Positions 10,283 to 19,116 of a DNA stretch of 64,000 nucleotides are shown piece after piece; position 1 is the stretch's first letter; the number at the start of each line of letters is the position of its first letter. The notes beneath the pieces are model-generated. The model worked only from the letters and a program-made list of their open reading frames with translations. It did no database searches and was not told the origin of the DNA. Location: the NCBI GenBank assembly GCA_907163375.1, contig CAJQUW010016166.1, positions 62,001-126,000 of the forward strand, read 5' to 3'. This DNA is from Prostheceraeus crozeri (Eukaryota; Platyhelminthes; Polycladida; Euryleptidae). The translations under genes and the position numbers were made by a program.

Positions 10283-11039
10283 TTTATAATTAAAATAATT
10301 TCTTATAGGGACCCCTAGAAGTCAGAAGGGGGTATTGCGTTAAAAACCTGTCTCATAATGATGACTTTCCTTACTTCTTATTCGATTTTCAAATAATTAT
10401 ATTATAATTATTCTAACCTACATTGTTTTACATATTTCCATTTTCTTCATGAACTTCATTTGTTAATATGTTTCATCGTTAAAATGATTGTTTAAAATTG
10501 TTATAACAACTATCCCGCATATCGCCGTTTATGCGTTCTAAATTTAGAAGAAGAATTGGTTAATTGTCACTGCACTCTTATGTGCTTAAACTATTCATGA
10601 CTTCACAATGGGAAGTACTTTTAATCAATACAAGAGAGGAAACGTTAAATGAATTTTGCAAATGGATTTCTAAAACTGAATTTGAAAAACAGATTTTGAA
10701 AACAGATATTGAGAACTGATTCTGAAAATAATTTACGTTGGGGTAAATTGAAATGTCAAAAGTTTACGCACGCGTAAATTGAAATGTCAAAATTTTACGG
10801 ATGTGTAAATTGAAATGACAAGAGATTCCACGATAATTTTAGGGAAAGCTGTTAGATGTTTTCCGTTGCTAGAACAATAAATATCTCTCTCTCTTCAATC
10901 TCTCTCTCCCTTCAATTATCAGCCAGTGTACGGGTTCATTGAATAATTTTGAGTTTATGAGTTACAATGATCTTCTAGTTCACACAATTAGTACTTTAAA
11001 TAATGTTGAGAATACAATAACGAAGAATGTCTAAGTAAT
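10283..11039. other. non-coding part of the 5.9-kb Polinton-like element
   Basis: AT-rich with no convincing gene. The first ~130 bp ('gacccctagaagtcagaagg', then 'gatgactttccttacttctt') are shared with the region upstream of the protease in the larger element. Around 10735-10820 there are three spaced copies of 'gtaaattgaaatg'. At 10885-10915 there is a ct/tctc microsatellite. Confidence 0.5.
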
Positions 11040-11669
11040 AATTGCGTCTTCTTAATTTATCATAATGCTCTAATCTTAATAATAATTGAGATCCATTTCA
11101 CTTGTTTTTAATTGAAATAACGAAGGATATATTCTTGCGGTTTCTTCCACTTTTGTTTCTTCCATTTTTAAAGAAATATTTTTAGTCACATAATTTTAGT
11201 TATCTCATATTTCATGAATTTAGACGTTTTTAAAATTACCAATTTTTCTGATTTACAGTGTCCTTGAACGGTCATGATTTTAAGGGGTGTAAAATGTCAT
11301 GATCACAAATTTGAGATTCTTAACTTTTATGATTTTCGGTGTCCTTGAACGGTCATGATTTTCAAAGTAAAAAATGATCTTAAACACAAATTTGAGATTT
11401 TGAAAAATTTGAAAAATTGGGTATTTTTAAAAACGCCTAAATTTATGAATTTAGGTCTTCATAACCTGAAAAAATGACCAAAATTCATGAATTTAGTCGT
11501 TTTTAAAAATACCAATTTTTCAAAAAATGGTACTTTTAAATGGACTAAATTTATGAATTCAGGTCTTAAAAACCTGAAAAAGGGTTCAAATTCATGAATT
11601 TATGTCGTTTTTAAAAATACCAATTTTTCTGAATTTGTCTTGTCCTGGAACGGTCTTCTTCCCATTACT

Positions 11670-11998
11670 TGTCTGCTCAGACAAGTGTGGGGGGGAGTTA
11701 TTTTCACAAATGTCGCACGTACAATTATTTAGATTAGCATTATATCTTAATTTGTTGCTAATGCTCTTACCAGGTTTATTAATTACACTTACAGGTAAAT
11801 TGTACTTTTTTATTAGACTTTTTATTTTGCGGTTGCAACTATCACTGATGAAATCAATGTCTAAAGTAGCTTTGTTAATTTCTTTGATGTATTCATTAGT
11901 ACTGTTTTTATTTTTATTATTTTCTACAACATTAGAATGATTAGTTCTAAAGCCGTTATTAGTCAGACGAATTTTCATTTTTTCTACAGATTTTATTT
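11670..11998 (-). pseudogene. inverted PLE copy: part between RT and GIY-YIG
   Basis: The minus-strand frame carries 'NEYIKEINKATLDIDFISDS' and 'KYNLPVSVINKPGKSISNKL', ending in a Cys-containing 'NCTCDICENN'. It is the same sequence as 14320-14600 on the plus strand: the C-terminal extension of the reverse transcriptase and the Cys-rich linker before the nuclease. The copy stops at about 11998, where the plus-strand PLE begins, so it is 5'-truncated. Confidence 0.75.
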
Positions 11999-12053
11999 TA
12001 ATTATTTAATTATTTTAATTTGTACTTCTTGCCCGCCATTTATGCGCGTGACC

Positions 12054-12088
12054 GTGAGCAAGCTCGGACGGTGAGCGAAACGTTGGTC
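12054..12088 (+). ncRNA. hammerhead-ribozyme-like motif, minimal stem III
   Basis: Core order: GTGAGCA (12054-12060), A, stem II GCTC (12062-12065) and GAGC (12073-12076) with loop GGACGGT, GAAA (12077-12080), stem III of two pairs A-U and C-G closed by GTTG (12081-12087), and C12088 as the expected cleavage base. This is the layout of hammerheads described in PLE terminal units (Cervera and de la Pena): an extra A before stem II and a tiny stem III. The usual CUGANGA appears as GUGAGCA, a swap of the 3-8 pair from C-G to G-C, which keeps that core pair. Stem I is not convincing by eye, so activity is uncertain. Confidence 0.45.
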
Positions 12089-12211
12089 CAGTGTTTCTTT
12101 TCTTTTATAAAATCACTTTTATCGGCAATAAAGCTTGGGGAGAGACTACACAGTTGTGTTTTCCGAAAAATTATGGCATACCTCCCGTCAATAGTCATCC
12201 GAGAATTGAAA

Positions 12212-14310
12212 TCCATGGGACTACCTTGTAGTTCCCTTGTGTATACCAAGGCGCTGCTTAATTTGATGGTCAAGAAGTCTAAAGTCTCAACCACTATTGT
12301 TTTCCTTATGACCTGCTTAGCGTACAGAGTCATTCCTATGTTTATCGAGAACAGTGTACGCATCCCGAATTTCAATGAAATATCAGCGCCGCTTCAGCGC
12401 AAGTCGATGTCACTGAAGATGGAGATCGTGCGTGAGTGCCTGCGGGATTATCGTCAGAAGCTGGTAGTTGTGAATCGAGATGTTTCCTACGAATATTTGA
12501 ACTTAACGCGGTCGAACATTCCACGCGATACTGTCAATCATATCTTGGAAAAGATCAGTGGTTCAGCCAAGCGAGAGGAAGAATTGGCATACTCTCGTCA
12601 TTCAAAGAAATGGAAATGGTGGACAGGCCGACCATATCCCATCTCACAAGACTCTTACTACAGTAAAGAAAAAATTGAATTTTTCTTCGAGTTCAAGGAC
12701 CTGTTTTGGTTCGGTAAGAGCAACACCTCAAACATAGGTATTAATCCTCAACTTAATTCAGTTTCCAACATCACTAATGAAACGAACATTGATATCCCTT
12801 TGGATATTCAAACGTTCTTGAGTAAAGGCCCAAGATTTCGCCTACCTCATTCTATGAATAAACGAGCGATAGAAAATAACGAATTAGTTATCGACTGTCT
12901 GTCTCAAAAACTTAGGTGGATAAATAAATTTGAGCATTCCACTAATGGTAGTACTGATCAACTGTACATTCCTTTTCCTAAAAATACTGTTAGTATGCCT
13001 CCTAAAATGTGCGAAAATAAAGAACTAGAACTTAAAATGTTTCAACGTGATGCCAAGAGAGTCATCAAGAAAGAAATTAAGTACCATAAGAATACAGATA
13101 GGTACAAAAATAATGAAAAAATGGTTAAGGCTACTAAGTCTTTCTTTGATCTGAATAACTTAGTCTCTATCCCCTCTGATAAGTCGAATCGTATAGTTAT
13201 TACCGACAAACTAAATATCATTGAAAGAACCGAGGAGTTACTGGCAGTTGAGACCAGTTACAAGTTACTAGATAAATCCAAAAACAACTCTATCGAGAAT
13301 CAAGCTAATTGAATGGTAAGATCCATTACTAAAAGTAACCACATAATCGATTCTCAAAAGTTATTAGTTTCAGGTAGTCAACCTGCTAAATTTCACGTTT
13401 TGATAAAAGATCATAAAGCCGTAACTGACAACGGATGCCATCTTTTGAGACCCATAGCATCTGTAAAAAATACACCAACGCAAAAATTGGACTGGCTGGC
13501 TGGCTAGCATCCTTTTAAATCAGCTGGTAAAATTTGTACCTGCACACCTAAAAAATACCGAAGATTTAATAGAAATTCTAAGATCTAATAGCTTGCACTG
13601 TCAGTCAAAAAATGAGACATTTATTTCCTTAGATGTTACTAACCTTTACGGCAATATTCCAATATCAGATGGAATTGAAATCGTGTACCAGTTTGCTGTG
13701 GAACATTGGGATAAAATTAACTGTTATGGCATCTGTGTTAACGATTTGAAAAAATCTCTTAATTTCATCTGTCATAATTACGAAGTAACTTACAATGGGA
13801 AAACCTATCTGCAAAGGATGGGATGCCCTATGGGCGCTAATTTTTCCCCACCGTTCGCTATAATAATGATGAATCACATAGAATCATTAGCACTTAAATC
13901 TCTAGCGGAAAACCATAACATTAGGCCCCAAATTTATAAAAGGTACATCGACGATATTATTATGGGACCATTCCCCAATAACAATGACCTATGCAGTCTT
14001 ATTTTGAATAATTTCAACAATATAAATAAACACATACAGTTTACATTAGAATTACCTCCGAATTACCCTTGATATAAGCATTTACATGAAAGATGAGATT
14101 AACTACAAATGGTATACCAAAAGTTGCCATTCTGGAATCACTCTTCGTAATGATTGTTGGCTTCCCAATCACGTTAAGAGTAGTTTCGTTAGAAATAGTA
14201 TTAATTATGTCAAAAGGCGTTGTTCCAACGTTGAGGATGAAAGTAAATCTGTAGAAAGAAAGAAAGAAGAAAGAAAGGATTTATTCACGGCATGATGCAT
14301 GCAATGAAAA
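12212..14310 (+). pseudogene. PLE reverse transcriptase
   Basis: The N-terminal part contains 'CLAYRVIPMF', as in PLE N-terminal regions. RT blocks in order: 'LVSIPSDKSNRIVITD' (block 1, near 13160-13210), 'KFHVLIKDHKA' and 'LLRPIASVKNTP' (block 2), 'FISLDVTNLYGNIPI' (block A), 'RMGCPMGANFSPPFAIIMMN' (block B/4), 'IYKRYIDDIIMGPF' (catalytic YIDD). The order and the 'DVT.LY.NIP' signature are PLE/telomerase-like. The open frame from 12020 starts inside the terminal unit; the real start is probably at the ATG of 'MAYLPSIVIREL' (12173) or the next one. About three interruptions separate the blocks. Confidence 0.8.
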
Positions 14311-14559
14311 AATGAAAATTCGTCTGACTAATAAGTAGCTTTAGAACTAATCATTCTAATGTTGTAGAAAATAATAAAACTAAAAACAGTACTAATGAAT
14401 ACATCAAAGAAATTAACAAAGCTACTTTAGACATTGATTTCATCAGTGATAGTTGCAACCGCAAAATAAAAAGTCTAATAAAAAAGTACAATTTACCTGT
14501 AAGTGTAATTAATAAACCTGGTAAGAGCATTAGCAACAAATTAAGATATAATGCTAATC

Positions 14560-14915
14560 TAAATAATTGTACGTGCGACATTTGTGAAAATAACTCCCCC
14601 ATCACTTGTCTGAGCAGGCATGTCGTGTATAGGTTCATGTGTAGTATTTGCAACAAAGCGTATATCGGACAGACCAGTCGTCCTATTAAATCTCGTTTTC
14701 ATGAACACAAAAGGAGTATAGACAATAAAGACCGCCATAGTGCTCTGTCCGAACACATAATCGCCGAACATCGCAATATCTCTATGACCATCAGTGACTT
14801 TCACTTAGATATTCTTTGCCAAGTCAGTACGCCTGTACTTGCTAGAACTGCTGAAAGTCGATATATTAGAATGTTGGAACCTGAAATCAATAGAAAACAC
14901 GAGTTAACTTATTAA
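14560..14915 (+). CDS. PLE GIY-YIG endonuclease domain
   Basis: Cys pair 'CTCDIC', then 'MCSICNKAYIGQTSRPIK', 'SRFHEHKRS', 'SALSEHIIAEH' and the terminal 'RMLEPEINRKHELTY'. This is the endonuclease domain found C-terminal to RT in PLEs; it nicks the target for reverse transcription. It is uninterrupted in this copy from about 14625 and closely matches the inverted copy at 5474-5774. Confidence 0.85.
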
Positions 14916-14984
14916 GAACTGTGTTTGAGGTGCTTGCTATTTAAAGTAATTTGTACTTCTTGCCCGCCATTTATGCGCGTGACC

Positions 14985-15019
14985 GTGAGCAAGCTCGGAC
15001 GGCGAGCGAAACGTTGGTC
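14985..15019 (+). ncRNA. hammerhead-ribozyme-like motif, second direct copy
   Basis: Same core as at 12054: GTGAGCA-A, stem II GCTC/GAGC, GAAA, AC-GTTG-GT, C15019. The stem II loop differs at one base (GGACGGC), while all core positions and both stems are kept. Together with the inverted copy this gives three copies in one insertion. Confidence 0.45.
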
Positions 15020-15115
15020 CGGTGTTTCTTTTCTTTTATAAAATCACTTTTATCGGCAATAAAGCTTGGGGAGAGACTACACAGTTGTGTTTTCCGAAAA
15101 AAAAAATTTCATTTA

Positions 15116-15578
15116 GATTTTCCTTGAACCAAACGCAGTACTGAAGACGCTTGTCATGATTGGCATCATTCAATTCATGTTGGCTAGAGATGCGGTGCGG
15201 ATATAGGCCTATGTTCTTTCTTACAGCAGGATGAGCCGCCCCGAGAGATAGACCCACTTCTTGGGATAAGCGACGGATCGACTTGTTTGGGCAATGAGTA
15301 ATGGCTTCAGAAATAACATTTTCAGGAATAACCTTTTTATCGCTTAAGATTAATGGTCGATCTGAGCGTGATGGATCGTGCACCGAGTCAGCTTTTCTGA
15401 ACTCACTGATTGGACTCCAATCAACATTTCGATGAGGCAAATCAAATGCAGGAAGTCTTTCTAAAAACCCCTTCTTCACTTCATTAGTATATTCCCCATT
15501 GGCGCGAAAAACATTTTTGACCAAGAAGTTCTTCTTTCGAATTGACATCACCATGCTTAGCTTCGAAATGCAACGCAC
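15116..15578 (-). pseudogene. mariner-like transposase, N-terminal half
   Basis: The minus-strand frame starts near 15578. It contains 'SRSDRPLILSDKKVI' and the paired helix-turn-helix region 'NKSIRRLSQEVGLSLGAAHP', then 'HDKRLQYCVWFKENLN', the typical linker just before the first catalytic block ('R..FC.W'). It stops at the PLE insertion, with the continuation at 5252-4672. The last codons of the open frame (below 15107) belong to the PLE. Confidence 0.75.
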
Positions 15579-15783
15579 AGATCTTCACCGAGTCAGTAGC
15601 TGACAGATGTGAAGTTAAATTTAAAATACAATCATGTTGAATGACGCAAGCTACTCAATTGCGCTTCCCAAACCAGCCAGTGACTCTGTGCATGTGATAG
15701 ATATCTACAATTGTAAGACTACGACTGTTTTCTTTGGCAAAACAAAGTTAGAAGAGGTGCACAGTGACTTTATGAACGCACTG

Positions 15784-15893
15784 CACAATAATCAAACAAG
15801 CCATGAAGTATGATAATCAAACAAGTTATGAAGTATGATAATCAAGTATGATATGTTTGGCTATGTTATTTTATCGCTTGTTTGACTATCATA
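15784..15893 (-). repeat. 25-bp satellite, block 2 (inverted, then forward)
   Basis: Copies read 'aagtatgataatcaaacaag', the reverse of block 1. At 15850-15890 comes the junction 'atgtttggctatgttatttt', after which the repeat is forward again. The next mariner begins in that first forward copy. Confidence 0.85.
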
Positions 15894-17304
15894 CGAGGGG
15901 TGTTCAAATATAAACGGGAATTTGTTATTATCTCATTACCTGAATTAGAAAGCACAATTTTGACATTAGAAATTCACTAAGCGATGTTTCAACATCCGTG
16001 ATTGATTTCTGAACGCTGTTCAGCAACTATCACGTCGTCACAGCTGCGAATGCAATGAAAGAGAGCGATGAAGCATTGCTCACTTTTGTTTGTGACGATA
16101 ATAATCACTTGTCAGTCAGTCACTCTCTCATTGCAGTCATGTCTGAACAAGAAGTTCCTGCCAGCATTTGTCAGCGCATCATCATTAAGTTCTTAACAGC
16201 TGAATGTGTATCGCCATCGGAGATATTCACCAGACTCCAGACACAGTTTGGAGAAGATTGTCTGTCGAAGACAAGAGTCTACAGTTGGGCCAAAGAATTC
16301 CGGGAAGGTCGTGATCGAGTTGAGAATCAGCCACATCCACGACGACCAAGGACATCAGTAACACCAGAAACCACAGAGCAGGTGGAGCAATTGATCTTGA
16401 ACAATCGTCGCATCGCAGTCCGTGAAATCTCCGAAGAAGTTGGTATCAGTATTGGAAGTGCTGAACACATCATTCACCAAGAACTTGGATTCAGTAAAGT
16501 GTCTGCACGCTGGGTGCCCCGACTTCTTACGGATGAGCAAAAAGAAAAGCGTGTTGATGTCTGCCAACAGCTTCTCCGGCGCTATGAAGATGAAGGATCG
16601 CAGTTTCTCGAAGCAATCGTAACCTGTGATGAAACCTGGGTTCATCATTCAACTCCCGAGTCGAAGAGGGCGTCCATGCAGTGGAGACATCCCGACTCAC
16701 CTCCTCCTCGAAAGGCGAAAACCACTGCTTCTGCAGGAAAGGTAATGGCTACAATATTCTGGGATTTCAAAGGTGTTCTGCACATTGACTTTCTTCATGG
16801 TCGCAAGACTATCAACGCGCAGTACTACTCGAGTCTCTTAACAGAAGATGTGAAACCTGCCATCAGAGGAAAGAGAAGAAAGTCGCAGTCATCCGTCATC
16901 TTCCTTCAAGACAATGCCCGGCCTCACACAGCTGCCCTTACCCGCGAGACACTGGAACAATTGAAATGGACCGTGTTGCCCCATCCTCCATACAGTCCAG
17001 ACTTAGCTCCGTCTGATTATCATCTTTTTGGTCCGTTGAAAGAATTTCTCGGAGGCAAGAAATTCCAAAGTGATGCCGAAGTCCAAAGTGTTGTGCAAAA
17101 CTGGATGAACCAACAACCGAAGTCCTTCTTCGAGAATGGCATCAAGTCACTCCCAGATCGATGGAGAAAATGTGTAGACATTGCTGGTGATTACATTGAG
17201 AAGTGAACTGCTGTCTTGTGAAATTTGATGCAAATAGAATGTCATCTTTTCATGCTTAATTAAATTGTTTTCAAAAATTCCCGTTCATATTTGAACACCC
17301 CTCG
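15894..17304 (+). mobile_element. mariner transposon, apparently intact
   Basis: 30-bp inverted repeats: CGAGGGGTGTTCAAATATAA... on the left and the matching reverse complement at 17275-17304 with one or two differences. TA is duplicated on both sides (15892-15893, 17305-17306). Length 1411 bp. It encodes one uninterrupted transposase. The TA belongs to the satellite unit ('tatcata'). Confidence 0.92.
16139..17206 (+). CDS. mariner transposase, DD34D
   Basis: The preferred start is the ATG at 16139 ('MSEQEVPASICQRIIIKFL'), giving 355 residues, the normal mariner length; an upstream in-frame ATG at 16055 would add 28 unlikely residues. Domains: two helix-turn-helix motifs (about residues 5-115, with 'RRPRTSVTPE' as linker), the 'WVPRLL' signature, and the catalytic core with Asp in 'VTCDETWVHH', Asp in 'FLQDNARPH' and Asp in 'YSPDLAPSDYHLF'. 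There are 34 residues between the last two Asp, hence DD34D. The protein cuts and pastes the element at TA. There is no stop or frame change, so it may be active or recently active. Confidence 0.93.
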   Translation: MSEQEVPASICQRIIIKFLTAECVSPSEIFTRLQTQFGEDCLSKTRVYSWAKEFREGRDRVENQPHPRRPRTSVTPETTEQVEQLILNNRRIAVREISEEVGISIGSAEHIIHQELGFSKVSARWVPRLLTDEQKEKRVDVCQQLLRRYEDEGSQFLEAIVTCDETWVHHSTPESKRASMQWRHPDSPPPRKAKTTASAGKVMATIFWDFKGVLHIDFLHGRKTINAQYYSSLLTEDVKPAIRGKRRKSQSSVIFLQDNARPHTAALTRETLEQLKWTVLPHPPYSPDLAPSDYHLFGPLKEFLGGKKFQSDAEVQSVVQNWMNQQPKSFFENGIKSLPDRWRKCVDIAGDYIEK

Positions 17305-17306
17305 TA

Positions 17307-19116
17307 CTTTACTGCTTGTTTGATTACGATGCTTGATGGCTTGTTTGATTATCATGCTTCATGACCTGCTTGATTATCACACTTCATGACTTGTCTGGTT
17401 ATCATGCTTCATGACTTGTTTGATTATCATACTTCATGACTTGTCTGGTTATCATGCTTCATGACTTGTTTGATTATCATACTTCATGACTTGTTTGATT
17501 ATAATACTTCATGACTTGCTTGATTATCATAATTTATGATTTCTTTGATTATTATACTTTATGATTTCTTTGATTATTATACTTTACAAGTCGTCAAGTA
17601 TAACAATCAAATAAATTATGAAGTGTAATTATCAAACGAGCAATGAAATATAATAATCAAACAAGCCATGAAGGATAATAATCAAACACATGAAGTATGA
17701 TAATCAAACAAGTCAAGAAGTATGATAATCAATCAAGTCATGATTCATTAAGTATGAGAATCAAACAAGCCATAAAGTATGATATTCAAACTAGTCATGA
17801 AGTATGATAATCAAAGAAGTCATAAAGTATGAAAATCAAACAAGTCATGGAGTATGATATGTTGGCTATGTTATTTTATGGCGTTTGACTATCATACTTT
17901 ACTGCTTCTTTGATTACCATACTTCATGGCTGGTTGGATTATCATACTTCATGCCTTGTAGGATTATCATTCTTCATGGCTTAATATATTATTCTACTTT
18001 ACAAGTCGTGAAGTATGACAACCAAAGAAATTATGAAGTGTAATAATCAAACAAGCAATGAAATATAATTATCAAACAAGCCATGATGGATGATAATAAA
18101 GCAAGTCATAAGTCATAAAGCATGATAATCAAACAAGTTATGAAGTATGATAATCAAACAAGTCATGAAGTATGATAATCAAACAAGGCATAAAGTATGA
18201 TAATCAAGCAGTTCATGAATCATAAAGTATAATAATCAAACACGCCATGACGGATGATAATAAAGCAAGTCATAAGTCATAAAGCATGATAATCAAACAA
18301 GTCATGAAGTATGACAATCAAACAAGTCATGAAGTATGATAATCAAACAAGTTATGAAGTATGATAATCAAACAAGTTATGAAGTATGATAATAAAGCAA
18401 GTCAAAAAGTATGATAATCAAACAAGTCAAGGAGTATGATAATCAAACAAGTCATGGCGCATGATAGTCAAACAAGTCATGAAGTATGATAATCAAGCCG
18501 GTCATGAATCATAATGCATGATAATCAAACAAGTTTTGAAGTATAATAATCAAACTAGTCATAAAGTATGATAATCAAAAAGACATGATATGATAATAAA
18601 ACTAGTTATGAAGCTTGATTATCAAAAAAGGTCATGAAGTATGATAATCAAACAAGTCATAGCGTTTGATATGTTTGGCTATGTTATTTTATGGCTTGTT
18701 TGACTATCATACTTTACTGCTTCTTTGATTACCATACTTCATGCTTTGTTTGATTATCATACTTCATGACGTGTTTGATTATAATGCTTCATGACTTGTT
18801 TGATTATCATACTTCATGACGTGTTTGATTATAATGCTTCATGACTTGTTTGATTATCATACTTCATGCTTTGTTTGATTATCATACTTCATGACGTGTT
18901 TGATTATAATGCTTCATGACTTGTTTGATTATCATACTTCATGACGTGTTTGATTATAATGCTTCATGACTTGTTTGATTATCATACTTCATGCTTTGTT
19001 TGATTATCATACTTCATGACGTGTTTGATTATAATGCTTCATGACTTGTTTGATTATCATACTTCATGACGTGTTTGATTATAATGCTTCATGACTTGTT
19101 TGATTATCATACTTCA
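17307..19116. repeat. 25-bp satellite, block 3, with alternating orientation
   Basis: Forward to about 17580, inverted 17590-17860, forward 17890-17990, inverted 18010-18660, forward 18690-19116. Forward-to-inverted switches carry 'actttacaagtcg(t)gaagta'-type words (17575-17597, 17997-18017). Inverted-to-forward switches carry 'atgttggctatgttatttta' (17860-17885, 18668-18698). The last part (18740-19116) has a longer period of about 125 bp built from the variants 'catgctttg', 'catgacgtg' and 'catgacttg'. Confidence 0.85.

Larger units (their letters stand above)
5775..11669. mobile_element. Polinton/Maverick-like element, 5.9 kb, fossil
   Basis: Ends AGTAATGGGAAGAAGACCG... and its reverse complement ...CCCATTACT, flanked by a perfect 6-bp duplication TGTCTG (5769-5774, 11670-11675), the Polinton hallmark. 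The terminal inverted repeats are about 630-690 bp (5775 to ~6465 and ~11040 to 11669), rich in short 'aaattcatgaattt'-type palindromes. It carries a membrane-type protein, a capsid-like remnant, a Gly-rich hydrophobic protein, a PLA2-like domain, an integrase and an adenain-type protease. No polymerase B or packaging ATPase was seen, and at under 6 kb it is far below the usual 15-20 kb. It looks broken in several places. It is the youngest layer here, inserted into the PLE nuclease gene. Confidence 0.85.
5253..15106. mobile_element. Penelope-like element (PLE) composite: inverted truncated copy plus near-full copy
   Basis: Inserted in the transposase gene with a 9-bp duplication TTTCATTTA (5244-5252 and 15107-15115) and ten A's at the right end (15097-15106). 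It consists of a minus-strand 5'-truncated copy (11998-11670 plus 5774-5253, itself opened by the Polinton-like element) joined to a plus-strand copy (about 12018-15106). The same ~150-bp terminal unit (a PLE 'pseudo-LTR') occurs three times: 5257-5445 inverted, 12018-12212 and 14948-15096 direct. Both outer ends are therefore 3' ends facing outward, an arrangement typical of PLE insertions. The left end runs about 36 bp further than the right. Confidence 0.85.
12018..15106 (+). mobile_element. Penelope-like retroelement, plus-strand copy
   Basis: Order: terminal unit with hammerhead-like motif (12018-12212), reverse transcriptase region (about 12210-14310), Cys-rich linker and GIY-YIG nuclease (to 14915), then a second direct copy of the terminal unit (14948-15096) and ten A's. 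Length, domain order and direct terminal units fit PLEs with C-terminal nuclease. The coding region is interrupted at a few places (about three), so this copy is not functional. A GAAA-type microsatellite near 14255-14275 interrupts the linker. Confidence 0.85.
4522..15783 (-). mobile_element. mariner-like DNA transposon, opened by a nested retroelement
   Basis: Terminal inverted repeats of about 29 bp begin CAGTGCGTTCATAAAGTCAC at 4522 and end with its reverse complement at 15783. A TA precedes the left end (4520-4521); the right flank reads CA, so one side of the TA duplication has changed. Its single gene is on the minus strand: the N-terminal half lies at 15578-15116 and the C-terminal half at 5252-4672. 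Between them a PLE composite (5253-15106) is inserted with a 9-bp duplication TTTCATTTA. Without the insertion the transposon would be about 1.4 kb, the normal mariner size. It is dead as a gene but its ends are well kept. Confidence 0.85.

Noticed and set aside
11602-11940. Plus-strand hydrophobic frame (and its mirror 14351-14656 minus)
   Set aside because: Antisense to the PLE linker region; the Leu-rich composition is a by-product.
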